Counted from the stretch's first letter, positions 1-6,481 are shown. The stretch: 9,126 nt of DNA from Anaerolineae bacterium (GCA_016929205.1 JAFGJF010000122.1:1-9126), one strand, 5' to 3'. Notes: a model not told the origin generated them from the sequence alone. Translations and numbers: made by a program.

Positions 1-2419
1 AATATGCGACGTTCGCGCCATCCAGATCAGACCGGTAGGTAAAGGTGATGGTGCCATCCGTCACGGTGGCAGCCGACTGGGCGATGCGCCGATCGGTCTC
101 ATTGTAGGCCGCGACGAGGACCAGGTCATCGTCTGCCCACCCCGGCAGGGCCGCGAGCGCGATCGGGGTGTCGTCTCCGATTGGCTGCCAGAGCGTGATC
201 GTCTCATTCTCTCGTTTTTCGACGAGAATGTGATCGCCCGTGGTCAAGGCCAATCCGTTATAGGTGCTAAACACGCCGGCGGAAAGGGTGTTGCGGTCGT
301 CGAACACGATCACACCGCCGGGGGCAAGGCCATGACCGCCGGCATGGTAGACAGCGCTCTCCTTCCAGTTGGCGATCACGGTGACTTTTTCAAAGCGGGT
401 TTGTGTGACGCCATCTTGCAGCATGCGGAAGCCGGTAACCCGCTCGCCGGCGTATTCCGACAGCACCTGTTCTTGAACTAGGTTGACCACCTTGAGCCAC
501 GCACTGTCCAGCCCGCCGCCATATTCAGATCCATTCAGGTCATAGCTGAGCATGTACCCCATGGCCAGGTTCCAGGCGAGCGTTTCTTTGTCAAACGTAA
601 ACGTCTCGGGGGCGAGATTGTGCTGGTAAAAAAGGACTTTGTCTCTGGCAACCATGGTGACCAACGGGTATGGATGCCAGTTGGCGTCGCCCCACCAGCC
701 GGCCGTATGCCCCTGCCTGTGCGCCAAGAGCGTGCTGCCATTGAGTCCGACCTCCGCCGCGATCAGCCGGTCGTATCCCATTTCGGTCATCAACAGGCTG
801 TTTGAATAGGTTTCTGTATGCGCGATCCAGCCGTCAAGATACGACGTCACCGAAGGAGAATGGACATTATCGTCATATCCCCTGTTGGCGGCGCCGATCT
901 GATCCTGGAACACCAAATCGCTGGGGATCAGCGCCGTCATCTCGTGCATCAGTTGTGCCAGCCGCTGCTGCACGACCGGTGCGTATGGCGAAACCGCGTA
1001 CCCGCCGTGCAACCACTCGTAGGGTTCGCGCGCCTGGTTAAAGACCGACGCGCGGCTGGCGTTTTGTGGTGAGCAGGGCGGGGCGTCGGCAGAGCCCGTA
1101 TAACACTCGTATTTCGGGGTGCCATCCGCACGGATGACGGCGGTTGACGTGATATCCTGTCCCTGCAGCGTCGGCGACTCGTCGTCCCACCAGGTTGGAT
1201 TGGTGTAGGGCATATTCAAAAACCCGTGCGCGTTGGCCAGCCGAAACAGCGACGCCATCGCGCCGATACTTGCCCAATCGTCTCTTGGCGGCAAAAAATC
1301 GGGATAATTCTCGTCAAAACTGGGCTCCCAATAGCTCACCCAGTGCAAGATGGCCGGTGACGGGATGACGTCCAGGGCTGCCTGATAATCGTCTATGGGT
1401 TTGTCCACATCGACCTTGATGATCGGCGATTGGGCCGTTTGCTCGTACCGGGCTCCCAATTTCTCCGCCAGGCCCGGCAGCGCATCGATGTGATTGTGCT
1501 GGCGATAGGCGGCAAGCGTCGCCGGGTAGTCCTGGCCGATATGGACCCGCACCATCGGCGAGTCCCAGCCCACACCATGTGCTATCGCCGGGTAAAACGT
1601 ATGGGCCACGTAAATGCTGTTTTCGATATAGGGTGGATCGGCGTCGTCATACACAAACCCCAATCGCGTCGACACGGTTTCATCCTCTTTGGCAATCGAA
1701 TACAGCGCCATCGCTCCCTTGGTCGACTTGATCGCCAGGTAATCGGCAAAGACGCCGGGCCAACCGGGATACATGACCGTGTATTCACCCGGACCACCTT
1801 CTGACGACAAAAACGTGCCAAAAAAGGAGGACTTGAAGACAATGCCGGGCATGACCGGCACGAGCCCCTCCTGGATGTCGTCCTGTAAAAAGACCAGGTC
1901 CGATGGCATCAGCACCCGATCGACCACCTCATCGCTCCTGTTTTCCAAGAACAGGTGCACGTCAAACCACTGGCATTCAGAGGGTGTGATATCGACCCAG
2001 ACATCGATCTCGGGCCTTCGAGGCGCAAGGGTGAGATAGCGCACAGTCAGGCGCTGTTCGGCCTCGTCCCATTCATAGTCGACGGTTCGTAATGGATCGT
2101 CACCGCCATAATTGCACCCGCCGAGGTACTGCTCGACGCCGGCATCGTCGACCAGAATGCTGCCCCACAGGCATTCCCCGCGCGACCCTTCGCTGACGCG
2201 TTGTCCCGATCCCTTGTCCAGGATGGTCGCGATCCCCCCGTTGTGCTTGTGAATCCCGATTTCGTAATGATCGTTTCCCAGGCGGATCAAGCCGGGGTCG
2301 GTCTCGTCAAAAGTGATGCCGTTCGCCGGGCGCGCCTGGGGATGGGTGCGCGAGACGCCAACCAGGGCCAGCCAGCACACCAGCACGATCAAGCGCTGGC
2401 TCATCTTGCCGAGGGTCAT
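1..2419 (-). CDS. Secreted DUF6259-like protein, putative glycoside hydrolase (3' end outside window)
   Basis: The minus strand is open for 806 codons from ATG 2419 to the window edge, with no stop or frame break. A hydrophobic stretch (about residues 9-23, LIVLVCWLALVGVS) followed by a polar segment looks like a signal peptide, so export is expected. Residues about 35-310 look like an N-terminal beta-sandwich. Residues about 335-640 read as a TIM-barrel-like core with HWVSYWEPSFDENYPDFLPP (359-378), MPYTNPTWWDDESPT (403-417), VFQDQIGAANRGYDD (503-517) and HTETYSNSLLMTEMGYDRL (534-552). The rest looks like C-terminal beta structure. The YPDFLPP and MPYTNPTWWD motifs are what I remember of DUF6259 proteins, which resemble glycoside hydrolases; D506 and E536 or E546 are guesses for catalytic acids. 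The start at 2419 has GGAGAGG a few bases upstream; ATG 2404 lacks a clear ribosome site. The substrate is unknown. The reading frame is certain, the family likely, the activity inferred. Confidence 0.8.
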   Translation of the reverse strand, partial: MTLGKMSQRLIVLVCWLALVGVSRTHPQARPANGITFDETDPGLIRLGNDHYEIGIHKHNGGIATILDKGSGQRVSEGSRGECLWGSILVDDAGVEQYLGGCNYGGDDPLRTVDYEWDEAEQRLTVRYLTLAPRRPEIDVWVDITPSECQWFDVHLFLENRSDEVVDRVLMPSDLVFLQDDIQEGLVPVMPGIVFKSSFFGTFLSSEGGPGEYTVMYPGWPGVFADYLAIKSTKGAMALYSIAKEDETVSTRLGFVYDDADPPYIENSIYVAHTFYPAIAHGVGWDSPMVRVHIGQDYPATLAAYRQHNHIDALPGLAEKLGARYEQTAQSPIIKVDVDKPIDDYQAALDVIPSPAILHWVSYWEPSFDENYPDFLPPRDDWASIGAMASLFRLANAHGFLNMPYTNPTWWDDESPTLQGQDITSTAVIRADGTPKYECYTGSADAPPCSPQNASRASVFNQAREPYEWLHGGYAVSPYAPVVQQRLAQLMHEMTALIPSDLVFQDQIGAANRGYDDNVHSPSVTSYLDGWIAHTETYSNSLLMTEMGYDRLIAAEVGLNGSTLLAHRQGHTAGWWGDANWHPYPLVTMVARDKVLFYQHNLAPETFTFDKETLAWNLAMGYMLSYDLNGSEYGGGLDSAWLKVVNLVQEQVLSEYAGERVTGFRMLQDGVTQTRFEKVTVIANWKESAVYHAGGHGLAPGGVIVFDDRNTLSAGVFSTYNGLALTTGDHILVEKRENETITLWQPIGDDTPIALAALPGWADDDLVLVAAYNETDRRIAQSAATVTDGTITFTYRSDLDGANVAY

Positions 2420-2432
2420 TGCCTCTCCAGTC

Positions 2433-2470
2433 CAATCCTGTCCATCCTGCAAATCCTGTCAATCCTGTAT
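2433..2470. repeat. 9-bp-period ATCCTGTCA repeat, copy A
   Basis: ATCCTG occurs at 2435, 2444, 2453 and 2462, exactly 9 bases apart, giving four imperfect copies of ATCCTGTCA. The array covers the stop codon of the small upstream gene and lies just upstream of the ribosome site of the secreted DUF6259-like gene. A second array of the same unit is found at 6915-6950. It looks like an interspersed short intergenic repeat; its role is unknown. Confidence 0.7.
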
Positions 2471-2659
2471 CTCTTTTGGAGCCAGCCTGCCGCGCCTCGC
2501 CCTGGGGGTGACAAACAGGCCAATCGTCTCCCGCGACGGGAAAATCTGCGCGCCGATCGCCTCGATCGCCTGCTGCGCCGTCTCGCCGTCGACCAGGCGG
2601 CCGGTCACGCCACCCGGCAGGTTCATTGGAAAAAAGGCATGCGCGATGTCTTGAGTCAT
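2459..2659 (-). CDS. Small hypothetical protein, 66 aa
   Basis: A short open frame starts at ATG 2659 with a GAGAGG ribosome-site-like sequence about 5 bases upstream. Its codons end mostly in G or C, like those of the neighbouring genes. The product is soluble, with a hydrophobic N-terminal part (IAHAFFPMNLPGGVTG), a likely helix (GETAQQAIEAIGAQIF, residues 25-40) and a basic tail (PRARRGRLAPKE). It has no signal peptide, membrane segment or family that I recognise. It lies 39 bp upstream of the secreted DUF6259-like gene on the same strand, so the two may be co-transcribed. A competing 125-codon frame on the same strand (2307-2684) is arginine- and aspartate-rich and looks like a shadow. 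This could be a real small gene or a chance frame; I lean slightly towards real. Confidence 0.45.
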   Translation of the reverse strand: MTQDIAHAFFPMNLPGGVTGRLVDGETAQQAIEAIGAQIFPSRETIGLFVTPRARRGRLAPKEIQD

Positions 2660-2762
2660 AATCGCCTCTCTGTGCGGTCAACAAGCCCCATTTGAGGGGC
2701 GTCGCGATGTAGGGTGGTTTATCGCCGTGAGGCTCTACAGGAAAATCATCAGGAACGGCGAA

Positions 2763-3125
2763 TCATAAAGGCAAGGCTGTTAAACGAAGTCGTTTCCTGT
2801 CCACTACACAAATCGATCGGGCGATCTTGGCCGGCGGCACCGTTTTCAACACACGTTCCAACAACCAGCACATCTCCCTGTCGGAATAGTTGCCGCCTCG
2901 AAACAGGATGAGCCCTGGTCCCTGTGCTGAACTGAGTGCCAATAGACGAGGAAAGTCCAGGTCGGCCGTAATCAAAACGCGATCCTCATCTCGTGCAATT
3001 GCCAACAGGTCTTGATCTGATGCGCGCGATTTGCCGATCTGGTAAGCGTGAACACCCTCATGACCATAGGCACTAAGCGTGTCCAACAACAGCGGAGAAA
3101 CCGGCATATCAAGCAGGAATTTCAT
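2763..3125 (-). CDS. DUF5615 PIN-like protein (putative toxin of a DUF433/DUF5615 pair)
   Basis: This 120-residue protein is a PIN-like domain of the DUF5615 family, whose members are thought to be nuclease toxins of type II toxin-antitoxin-like modules. Visible signatures are MKFLLDMPVSP at the N-terminus (D6), the SDQDL acid pair (D37, D39), and the ITADLDFPRLLA strand with D55 and D57. GPGLILFRGGNYSD follows at 69-82. These acids match the expected metal-binding site, so the nuclease centre appears intact. I chose ATG 3125 because it starts the canonical MKFLLD motif and has GAG 7 bases upstream; the in-frame extension to 3149 adds only SRSSSLQ-like residues. The start overlaps the end of the DUF433 gene by 17 bp, which implies translational coupling. 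The family is clear; toxin activity is inferred from the family and the pairing. Confidence 0.87.
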   Translation of the reverse strand: MKFLLDMPVSPLLLDTLSAYGHEGVHAYQIGKSRASDQDLLAIARDEDRVLITADLDFPRLLALSSAQGPGLILFRGGNYSDREMCWLLERVLKTVPPAKIARSICVVDRKRLRLTALPL

Positions 3126-3345
3126 CTGCAAACTCGATGACCTGCTCATCGGCTAGATATGCTGCGTAGGACAATGCTTCTTGAACGTCCCCGAATTCCA
3201 GGTAGGGATACGCTCTGACGATCGAATCAGGTGTTTCACCCGAAGCCAGTAATCCCAACAAGCGTGACACCGGGAAACGCAAGCCACGAATGCATGGCTT
3301 GCCTCCGCAGACCTCCGAGTTGACCGTAATTCGTTGAAATGTCAT
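3109..3345 (-). CDS. DUF433 domain protein (putative antitoxin)
   Basis: This 78-residue protein is a nearly complete DUF433 domain, a small helix-turn-helix-like fold usually paired with a DUF5615 PIN-like protein. The hallmark GGKPCIRGLRFPVSRLL (14-30) is followed by LASGETPDSIVRAYPYLE (33-50) and the DVQEALSYAAYLADE helix (53-67). It is expected to neutralise its partner and perhaps repress the shared promoter. ATG 3345 is preceded by GGAG with an 8-base gap. A GTG at 3354 in frame would overlap that GGAG, so it is less likely. The gene is first in the pair, the usual antitoxin-first order, and its end overlaps the next gene. A strong extended -10 promoter lies about 40 bp upstream. Family assignment is firm; the antitoxin role is inferred. 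Confidence 0.88.
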   Translation of the reverse strand: MTFQRITVNSEVCGGKPCIRGLRFPVSRLLGLLASGETPDSIVRAYPYLEFGDVQEALSYAAYLADEQVIEFADEIPA

Positions 3346-3386
3346 AGCAAACACTCCACTATCAAACTCACTCTGTCTTTGTACCT

Positions 3387-3395
3387 ATTATACCA
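3387..3395 (-). promoter_or_regulatory. Extended -10 promoter of the DUF433/DUF5615 pair
   Basis: On the minus strand TGGTATAAT forms a perfect TATAAT -10 box with an upstream TGn extension, 41 bp before the DUF433 start codon. No good -35 hexamer stands 16-18 bp upstream, which is tolerated by extended -10 promoters. The surrounding 12 bases (plus-strand TATTATACCATA) recur in the palindrome at 5338-5370. Confidence 0.6.
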
Positions 3396-3482
3396 TACAA
3401 TTGGCTGGGGATGGTACTGCTTACATCTGCTGGATGTTGTTTTGCCTCTAGTTTTCCTGTACGCCATTTCCGGCCTGCAAAG

Positions 3483-3941
3483 TTAGCCTCGCGGCCCCCG
3501 GCCCCGCAACCGCTGGTTCAGTTCCCACAATGCGGTCCTGTTGCCGTCAAACTCGAGCAGGCGACGTGCCTGCTCGTATGTCAGCCAGCGGTACTCGGTG
3601 TGCTCACGCGAGAGCACGAGCGGCCTGTCATCCGCCCGCACGCCAAACCAGTACTGGGGGATCACGTACAGGTCCTCCCCCCAAAGATAGCTGACCCCGA
3701 ACGTGGTCACCGGTATGGGCTCGACCGTGTCCAACTGCAAGAACGTGGCATCTAGCGGAATGCCCGTCTCTTCAAACGTCTCCCTCCTGGCCGTCTCGAT
3801 CGGCGTTTCATCGTCCTCCCCGCCGCCGGACACACCCTGCCAGAACCCGGCATCGGCTCGTTTCAAGAGCGCGTATTCAAATTCCCCTTTACCGATCTTG
3901 CGATAGGGATAGACGGCGACGTTAAAGGGTGCTCTCGTCAT
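3483..3941 (-). CDS. Nudix hydrolase, NudB-like (dNTP/dihydroneopterin-triphosphate pyrophosphatase type)
   Basis: This 152-residue single-domain Nudix enzyme has a complete Nudix box, G39-x5-E45-x7-R53-E54-x2-E57-E58-x-G60-I61, which binds the divalent metal and hydrolyses nucleoside-diphosphate-linked substrates. The flanking pattern is like E. coli NudB: LLKRADAGFWQGVSGG before the box and EHTEYRWLTYEQARRLLEF (113-131) after it. A role in clearing dATP-type nucleotides or in folate precursor processing is therefore plausible, but Nudix specificity cannot be read from the box alone. GAGG lies 6 bases before ATG 3941. Only 15 bp separate it from the end of the TPR gene, so the two are very likely co-transcribed. 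No convincing terminator follows the stop. Confidence 0.88.
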   Translation of the reverse strand: MTRAPFNVAVYPYRKIGKGEFEYALLKRADAGFWQGVSGGGEDDETPIETARRETFEETGIPLDATFLQLDTVEPIPVTTFGVSYLWGEDLYVIPQYWFGVRADDRPLVLSREHTEYRWLTYEQARRLLEFDGNRTALWELNQRLRGRGPRG

Positions 3942-3956
3942 CTCGATCCTCGACTT

Positions 3957-4766
3957 TCAACCGAGTTTGTCAGGTGGTACGGTCACATTAATCCCGAACA
4001 ATTTCCACTGCCCATCTTGCTCGAGAATGGCGTTGAATTGTCCAATGAATCCACCTTGATAGAGCACGACTCCGCTGACCTCGGCAATCGTGCCCTGGGG
4101 AGCATTAGGATTCGTATTCACTGCAGTTTTTACACTGATGGACGATATCTGTACATCTTGATAGCCGCTAAACAATGCGAAATTGTTTTCTTGCAACAAA
4201 TCCTGTAGCTCAGACAGAGGCGTTTGCCTTTTTGCCCGGTTTGAGAGTAAGGTATAGGCCTTGTCAGCCTCTTTGCGCGACATGGACTGCATAAAATTGT
4301 CAATGACGACCGCGATATCGTCGCGCTGCAGCACTGCTTTGACGATGTTGATGCCAAAAATGCCAAAACAGAGTCCGACGCACAAAACCAAAGCCGTCGC
4401 TGCTATGCTGACGATAACGATCGTCTTTTTTCGAGATCGCTTTACGCCAGATTGAATCTCAGATACTGGTTCTTGCTCAAACGTCTCAGGTGCAGATTGT
4501 GAGCCGGAATCCGAGGGCTGAATGATCGGATCAGGCAAGGACAGCCTGCGCAAGTGCCTCTGCGCCACCTCATTGTGGGGATTGATCTTGAGAACGCGCT
4601 CCAGGCATTCCCTTTCCCTTTCGAGGTCGTCCACAATAGCTGAAAGCCACAGCCAGGCCGTCTCGTTTTTTGCATCCGTTCGAATGACCTGCAAAAGCAA
4701 TTGCCGTGCTGCGACCTTGTCGCCTTGTTGAATCGCTTTGCGCGCAAGCTCTAGTTTTTCATCCAT
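3957..4766 (-). CDS. TPR-domain membrane protein with extracytoplasmic NTF2-like/DUF4864-like domain
   Basis: This 269-residue protein has three parts. Residues 1-75 are TPR-like helices, with LARKAIQQGDKVAARQLLLQ (7-26) and the AWLWLSAIVDD...CLERVLKINPHNEVA signature that I associate with Chloroflexota TPR proteins. A polar linker (78-108) and a basic KRSRKK stop follow. One membrane segment spans about 115-137 (IVIVSIAATALVLCVGLCFG). Residues about 148-269 form a mixed alpha/beta domain: VVIDNFMQSMSRKEADKAYT at 153-172 starts a helix, followed by strands ending in DGQWKLFGINVTVP. This is the style of NTF2-like or DUF4864/DUF4878 domains. The basic flank predicts the TPR part inside and the last domain outside. 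AAGGA precedes ATG 4766 by 6 bases. It lies 47 bp after the DUF1801 gene. The function is not known; scaffolding or envelope sensing is a guess. Confidence 0.75.
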   Translation of the reverse strand: MDEKLELARKAIQQGDKVAARQLLLQVIRTDAKNETAWLWLSAIVDDLERERECLERVLKINPHNEVAQRHLRRLSLPDPIIQPSDSGSQSAPETFEQEPVSEIQSGVKRSRKKTIVIVSIAATALVLCVGLCFGIFGINIVKAVLQRDDIAVVIDNFMQSMSRKEADKAYTLLSNRAKRQTPLSELQDLLQENNFALFSGYQDVQISSISVKTAVNTNPNAPQGTIAEVSGVVLYQGGFIGQFNAILEQDGQWKLFGINVTVPPDKLG

Positions 4767-4813
4767 TACGTGTCCTTATCATCAATGTAGTGTAGCTTGC
4801 CGAACTTGGTGTT

Positions 4814-5269
4814 TCAGGGCGTAACGTCATCCACGCCTGACGGCTTGTAGCTCGCAGCATTCCTCGCGGCGACGTGGGCCACCGACTGTGTGATCAACTC
4901 GCGCAAGACGTCGAGATCGACGTCCGCCAACCTTTTGATGTACAGGCACGACTTGCCGGTTTTGTGCTTGCCGAGATTGGCCAGCAGCGCGTCGTAGGCG
5001 CTGAATCCGGACATGATATAGAGGGTCAGGTTTTGCTTGCGGGGCGAGAACCCGACCTGGAACCAATCGTTTTCCCGCCCGGAGGCGTATTTGTAGTGAT
5101 AGCGGCCAAAGCCGACGATGCTGTCTCCCCACATCGCCGGTTCGTCGCCGGTGATCTCGCGCATCAGATCGAGCAGTGCAAAACTGTCTTGACGTTTTGT
5201 TTCGTCGGCCACGCGGGTGAGAAAAGCCTCGACGCTGGCCTCGTTCTTTTGGGTTTTTAAGTCGGTCAT
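4814..5269 (-). CDS. DUF1801 (YdhG-like) domain protein
   Basis: This 151-residue protein matches the DUF1801 fold throughout: helix ASVEAFLTRVADETKRQDSF (11-30), EPAMWGDSIVGFGRYHYKY (43-61), then WFQVGFSPRKQNLTLYIMSG (69-88) and KTGKSCLYIKRLADVDLDVL (103-122). The family is a small soluble domain of unsettled biochemical role, distantly related to frataxin-like folds. I used ATG 5269, which has GGAGA about 9 bases upstream. An in-frame ATG at 5344 would add 25 arginine-rich residues, but it lies inside the palindrome only 2 bases past the -10 box, before any plausible transcription start. It is the first gene of the likely DUF1801-TPR-Nudix operon. Family is confident; the cellular role is unknown. 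Confidence 0.88.
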   Translation of the reverse strand: MTDLKTQKNEASVEAFLTRVADETKRQDSFALLDLMREITGDEPAMWGDSIVGFGRYHYKYASGRENDWFQVGFSPRKQNLTLYIMSGFSAYDALLANLGKHKTGKSCLYIKRLADVDLDVLRELITQSVAHVAARNAASYKPSGVDDVTP

Positions 5270-5337
5270 GGATCGATTTCTCCGTTGTAAAGCATAGAGC
5301 GGCCGCACGCTCGGGGCGGGCCGCCTGTATTGGGCTG

Positions 5338-5370
5338 TTTGCATTTATTATACCATATAATAAATGCAAA
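5338..5370. repeat. Perfect 33-bp palindrome over a promoter (candidate operator)
   Basis: The arms are 5338-5352 (TTTGCATTTATTATA) and 5356-5370, exact reverse complements over 15 bp around a 3-base centre. On the minus strand the centre supplies TGGTATAAT, an extended -10 box, 78 bp before the DUF1801 start. A symmetrical TATAAT also appears on the plus strand. The palindrome begins 18 bp past the methyltransferase stop. No T-run follows the stem, so a repressor operator over the -10 box fits better than an intrinsic terminator, though it could do both. Confidence 0.7.
5347..5355 (-). promoter_or_regulatory. Extended -10 promoter of the DUF1801-TPR-Nudix operon
   Basis: TGGTATAAT on the minus strand is a perfect -10 hexamer with TGn extension, placed to start transcription near 5337-5340 and give a leader of about 70 bases. 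No convincing -35 is present. It coincides with the centre of the 33-bp palindrome. Confidence 0.5.
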
Positions 5371-5388
5371 ATCCCGCTTGCCATCCAT

Positions 5389-6042
5389 TTATTCCTTCCC
5401 ATAGTAGGCAACGTGGAATCCTTTGCCCAACAAGAGGTCGATCGTTCGCGACCGCAGCAGGGCCAACCCGCACCGCTCCGTCAGCGACCGGAAAACAGAT
5501 GGATCGACGAGGTGCATGATCGACGACAGCGCCTTCAGGCTGGTGTACGGCGTCTCGGAAACCATTCCGGAACGGCGGCTGGGGAGCTGCAAGACGACGG
5601 AGAGGATGCCGCCGGGCGTGAGCCATTCGACCAGCGCCGGCAGCAGTTGCGCGGGATCGACGTATTCAAAAATCAAGGCGGCGTGCACCAGGTCAAAGTC
5701 GCCCGGTTCGAGAGCACAGCACGTCACATCGGAACAAAGCAGGGCCAGGTTGGGTAAACGCTCGCCATGCCGCTGCTGCAGGATGTCCAGGTAGCCGGCG
5801 TTGAGGTCGACGCCCACGATGCGGCGCGTGATGGCGGGGTCGATGTGCTCGAACCCGTTGCCCGTGGCGCAGCCGAGAACGGCGAGCTGCTGCGGGGTGA
5901 ATTCGGCCAGCGTCTCGGCGAAAACGCGATTCAGCATCGGCGACTGGCCGACCAGGTCGGAGCCCATATGGCCTTCATAGTCGGCAGCGGGAATGGCGAG
6001 CCAGGGATTCGGATGGATGGTTGGTTGGGAACGATTTCTCAT
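5389..6042 (-). CDS. Class I SAM-dependent methyltransferase
   Basis: This 217-residue protein has the Rossmann-like methyltransferase order. Motif I is AVLGCATGNGFEHI (54-67), a Gly-rich S-adenosylmethionine loop. The acidic end of strand 2 is RIVGVDLNAGYLD (74-86). Next come LLCSDVTCCALEPGDFDLVH (101-120) with the strand-4 motif DFDLVHAALIFEYV (115-128), and WLTPGGILSVVLQLP (140-154). The N-terminus HPNPWLAIPAADYEGHMG (10-27) is typical of small stand-alone type-11/12-like methyltransferases that act on small molecules. No substrate domain is visible, so the target is unknown. ATG 6042 has only a weak ribosome site (GGAT about 8 bases upstream), so a slightly different start is possible. 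It is separated from the next genes by the 33-bp palindrome and may be transcribed alone. Fold confident, substrate open. Confidence 0.88.
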   Translation of the reverse strand: MRNRSQPTIHPNPWLAIPAADYEGHMGSDLVGQSPMLNRVFAETLAEFTPQQLAVLGCATGNGFEHIDPAITRRIVGVDLNAGYLDILQQRHGERLPNLALLCSDVTCCALEPGDFDLVHAALIFEYVDPAQLLPALVEWLTPGGILSVVLQLPSRRSGMVSETPYTSLKALSSIMHLVDPSVFRSLTERCGLALLRSRTIDLLLGKGFHVAYYGKE

Positions 6043-6080
6043 GATTCGACATCCAGGGCTTTGCCCCGTGAAAAAAATGC

Positions 6081-6095
6081 TCTGTCAATGACAGA
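6081..6095. promoter_or_regulatory. 15-bp palindrome in the methyltransferase leader
   Basis: TCTGTCA and TGACAGA are perfect 7-bp inverted arms around one base, 39 bp upstream of the methyltransferase start. It is the size and symmetry of a dimeric regulator site, but it stands alone and could be chance. Confidence 0.35.
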
Positions 6096-6210
6096 ATATC
6101 CGGTTGGCTGCAAAACGGCTCGTCACGCCGGTGCCCGAGTGGGACGCGCCCAGGTTCTGTTGACATTTCACAAGTGGGCCAGTTTGCCGCTTTACGATAT
6201 GGATGTGGCT

Positions 6211-6239
6211 AGTATATCACCAGGCGATAAATAACACAA
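6211..6239 (-). promoter_or_regulatory. Possible promoter of the methyltransferase gene
   Basis: On the minus strand TTGTGT (6239-6234) and TATACT (6216-6211) are separated by 17 bases, with a TG one base before the -10 box. It would give a leader of about 160 bases that contains the 15-bp palindrome. The -35 matches consensus at only three positions, so the call is weak. Confidence 0.33.
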
Positions 6240-6280
6240 TTGCCAAAAGTTATCGTGTAAAAGAAGGGATGGTTCATTTT

Positions 6281-6383
6281 GTAGGGGCGAGGCATTCCCT
6301 GGATTTGCTTGCAAGAGTGCCATGTTGCACCGTTTTACATGATTTGTCGACGTGTTCGATTTCTTGGAATGCCTCGCCCCTAC
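6281..6383. repeat. 103-bp inverted-repeat (MITE-like) element
   Basis: The ends GTAGGGGCGAGGCATTCC (6281-6298) and its exact reverse complement (6366-6383) form a perfect 18-bp inverted repeat around a 67-bp unrelated core. There is no coding capacity, and no direct duplication is obvious directly outside the arms. This form fits a small non-autonomous mobile or palindromic intergenic element inserted about 40 bp upstream of the DUF2089 promoter. It could also fold as RNA if read through. Confidence 0.65.
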
Positions 6384-6424
6384 TCAATATTGTTTGACGA
6401 TAGGCTATTTTATTGTTTTTGATC

Positions 6425-6453
6425 TTGACAAATCACAATAAAATTGGTATAAT
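6425..6453 (+). promoter_or_regulatory. Consensus sigma-70 promoter of the DUF2089-pentapeptide operon
   Basis: TTGACA (6425-6430), a 17-base spacer and TATAAT (6448-6453) are perfect matches to the housekeeping consensus, and TGG before the -10 makes it an extended -10 as well. Transcription would start near 6460. A GAGGAG ribosome site (6467-6472) follows, 9 bases before ATG 6482. Confidence 0.9.
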
Positions 6454-6481
6454 GTATTAAAAAGTTGAGGAGCTGTTTGGC

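Larger units (their letters stand above)
6043..6481. other. Divergent intergenic region, 439 bp
   Basis: This is the space between the minus-strand methyltransferase and the plus-strand DUF2089 regulator. It is more AT-rich than its neighbours in its right half. It contains a 15-bp palindrome (6081-6095), a possible minus-strand promoter (6211-6239), a 103-bp inverted-repeat element (6281-6383) and the DUF2089 promoter (6425-6453). Open frames crossing it have no ribosome site or recognisable domain, so I call no gene here. Confidence 0.8.

Noticed and set aside
230..1804. Several plus-strand frames of 60-124 codons opposite the DUF6259-like gene
   Set aside because: The minus strand carries one uninterrupted 806-codon frame with coherent protein; the plus frames are low-complexity shadows.
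2307..2684. A 125-codon minus-strand frame covering the small hypothetical gene and the start of the secreted protein
   Set aside because: Arg/Asp/Gly-rich composition typical of an off-frame reading of GC-rich coding DNA; it conflicts with the well-supported start at 2419.
2685..2700. GCCCC/GGGGC hairpin as a terminator after the DUF433/DUF5615 pair
   Set aside because: The stem is only 5 bp and the minus-strand tail is CTTGTTG rather than a T-run.
3423..3437. ACATC/GATGT hairpin followed by TTGTTTT on the plus strand
   Set aside because: Short stem, and no plus-strand gene lies upstream for it to terminate.
4874..6234. Plus-strand frames opposite the DUF1801 and methyltransferase genes (4874-5260, 5413-5794, 5767-6234)
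   Set aside because: They oppose genes with clear family motifs and have no ribosome site or recognisable domain.
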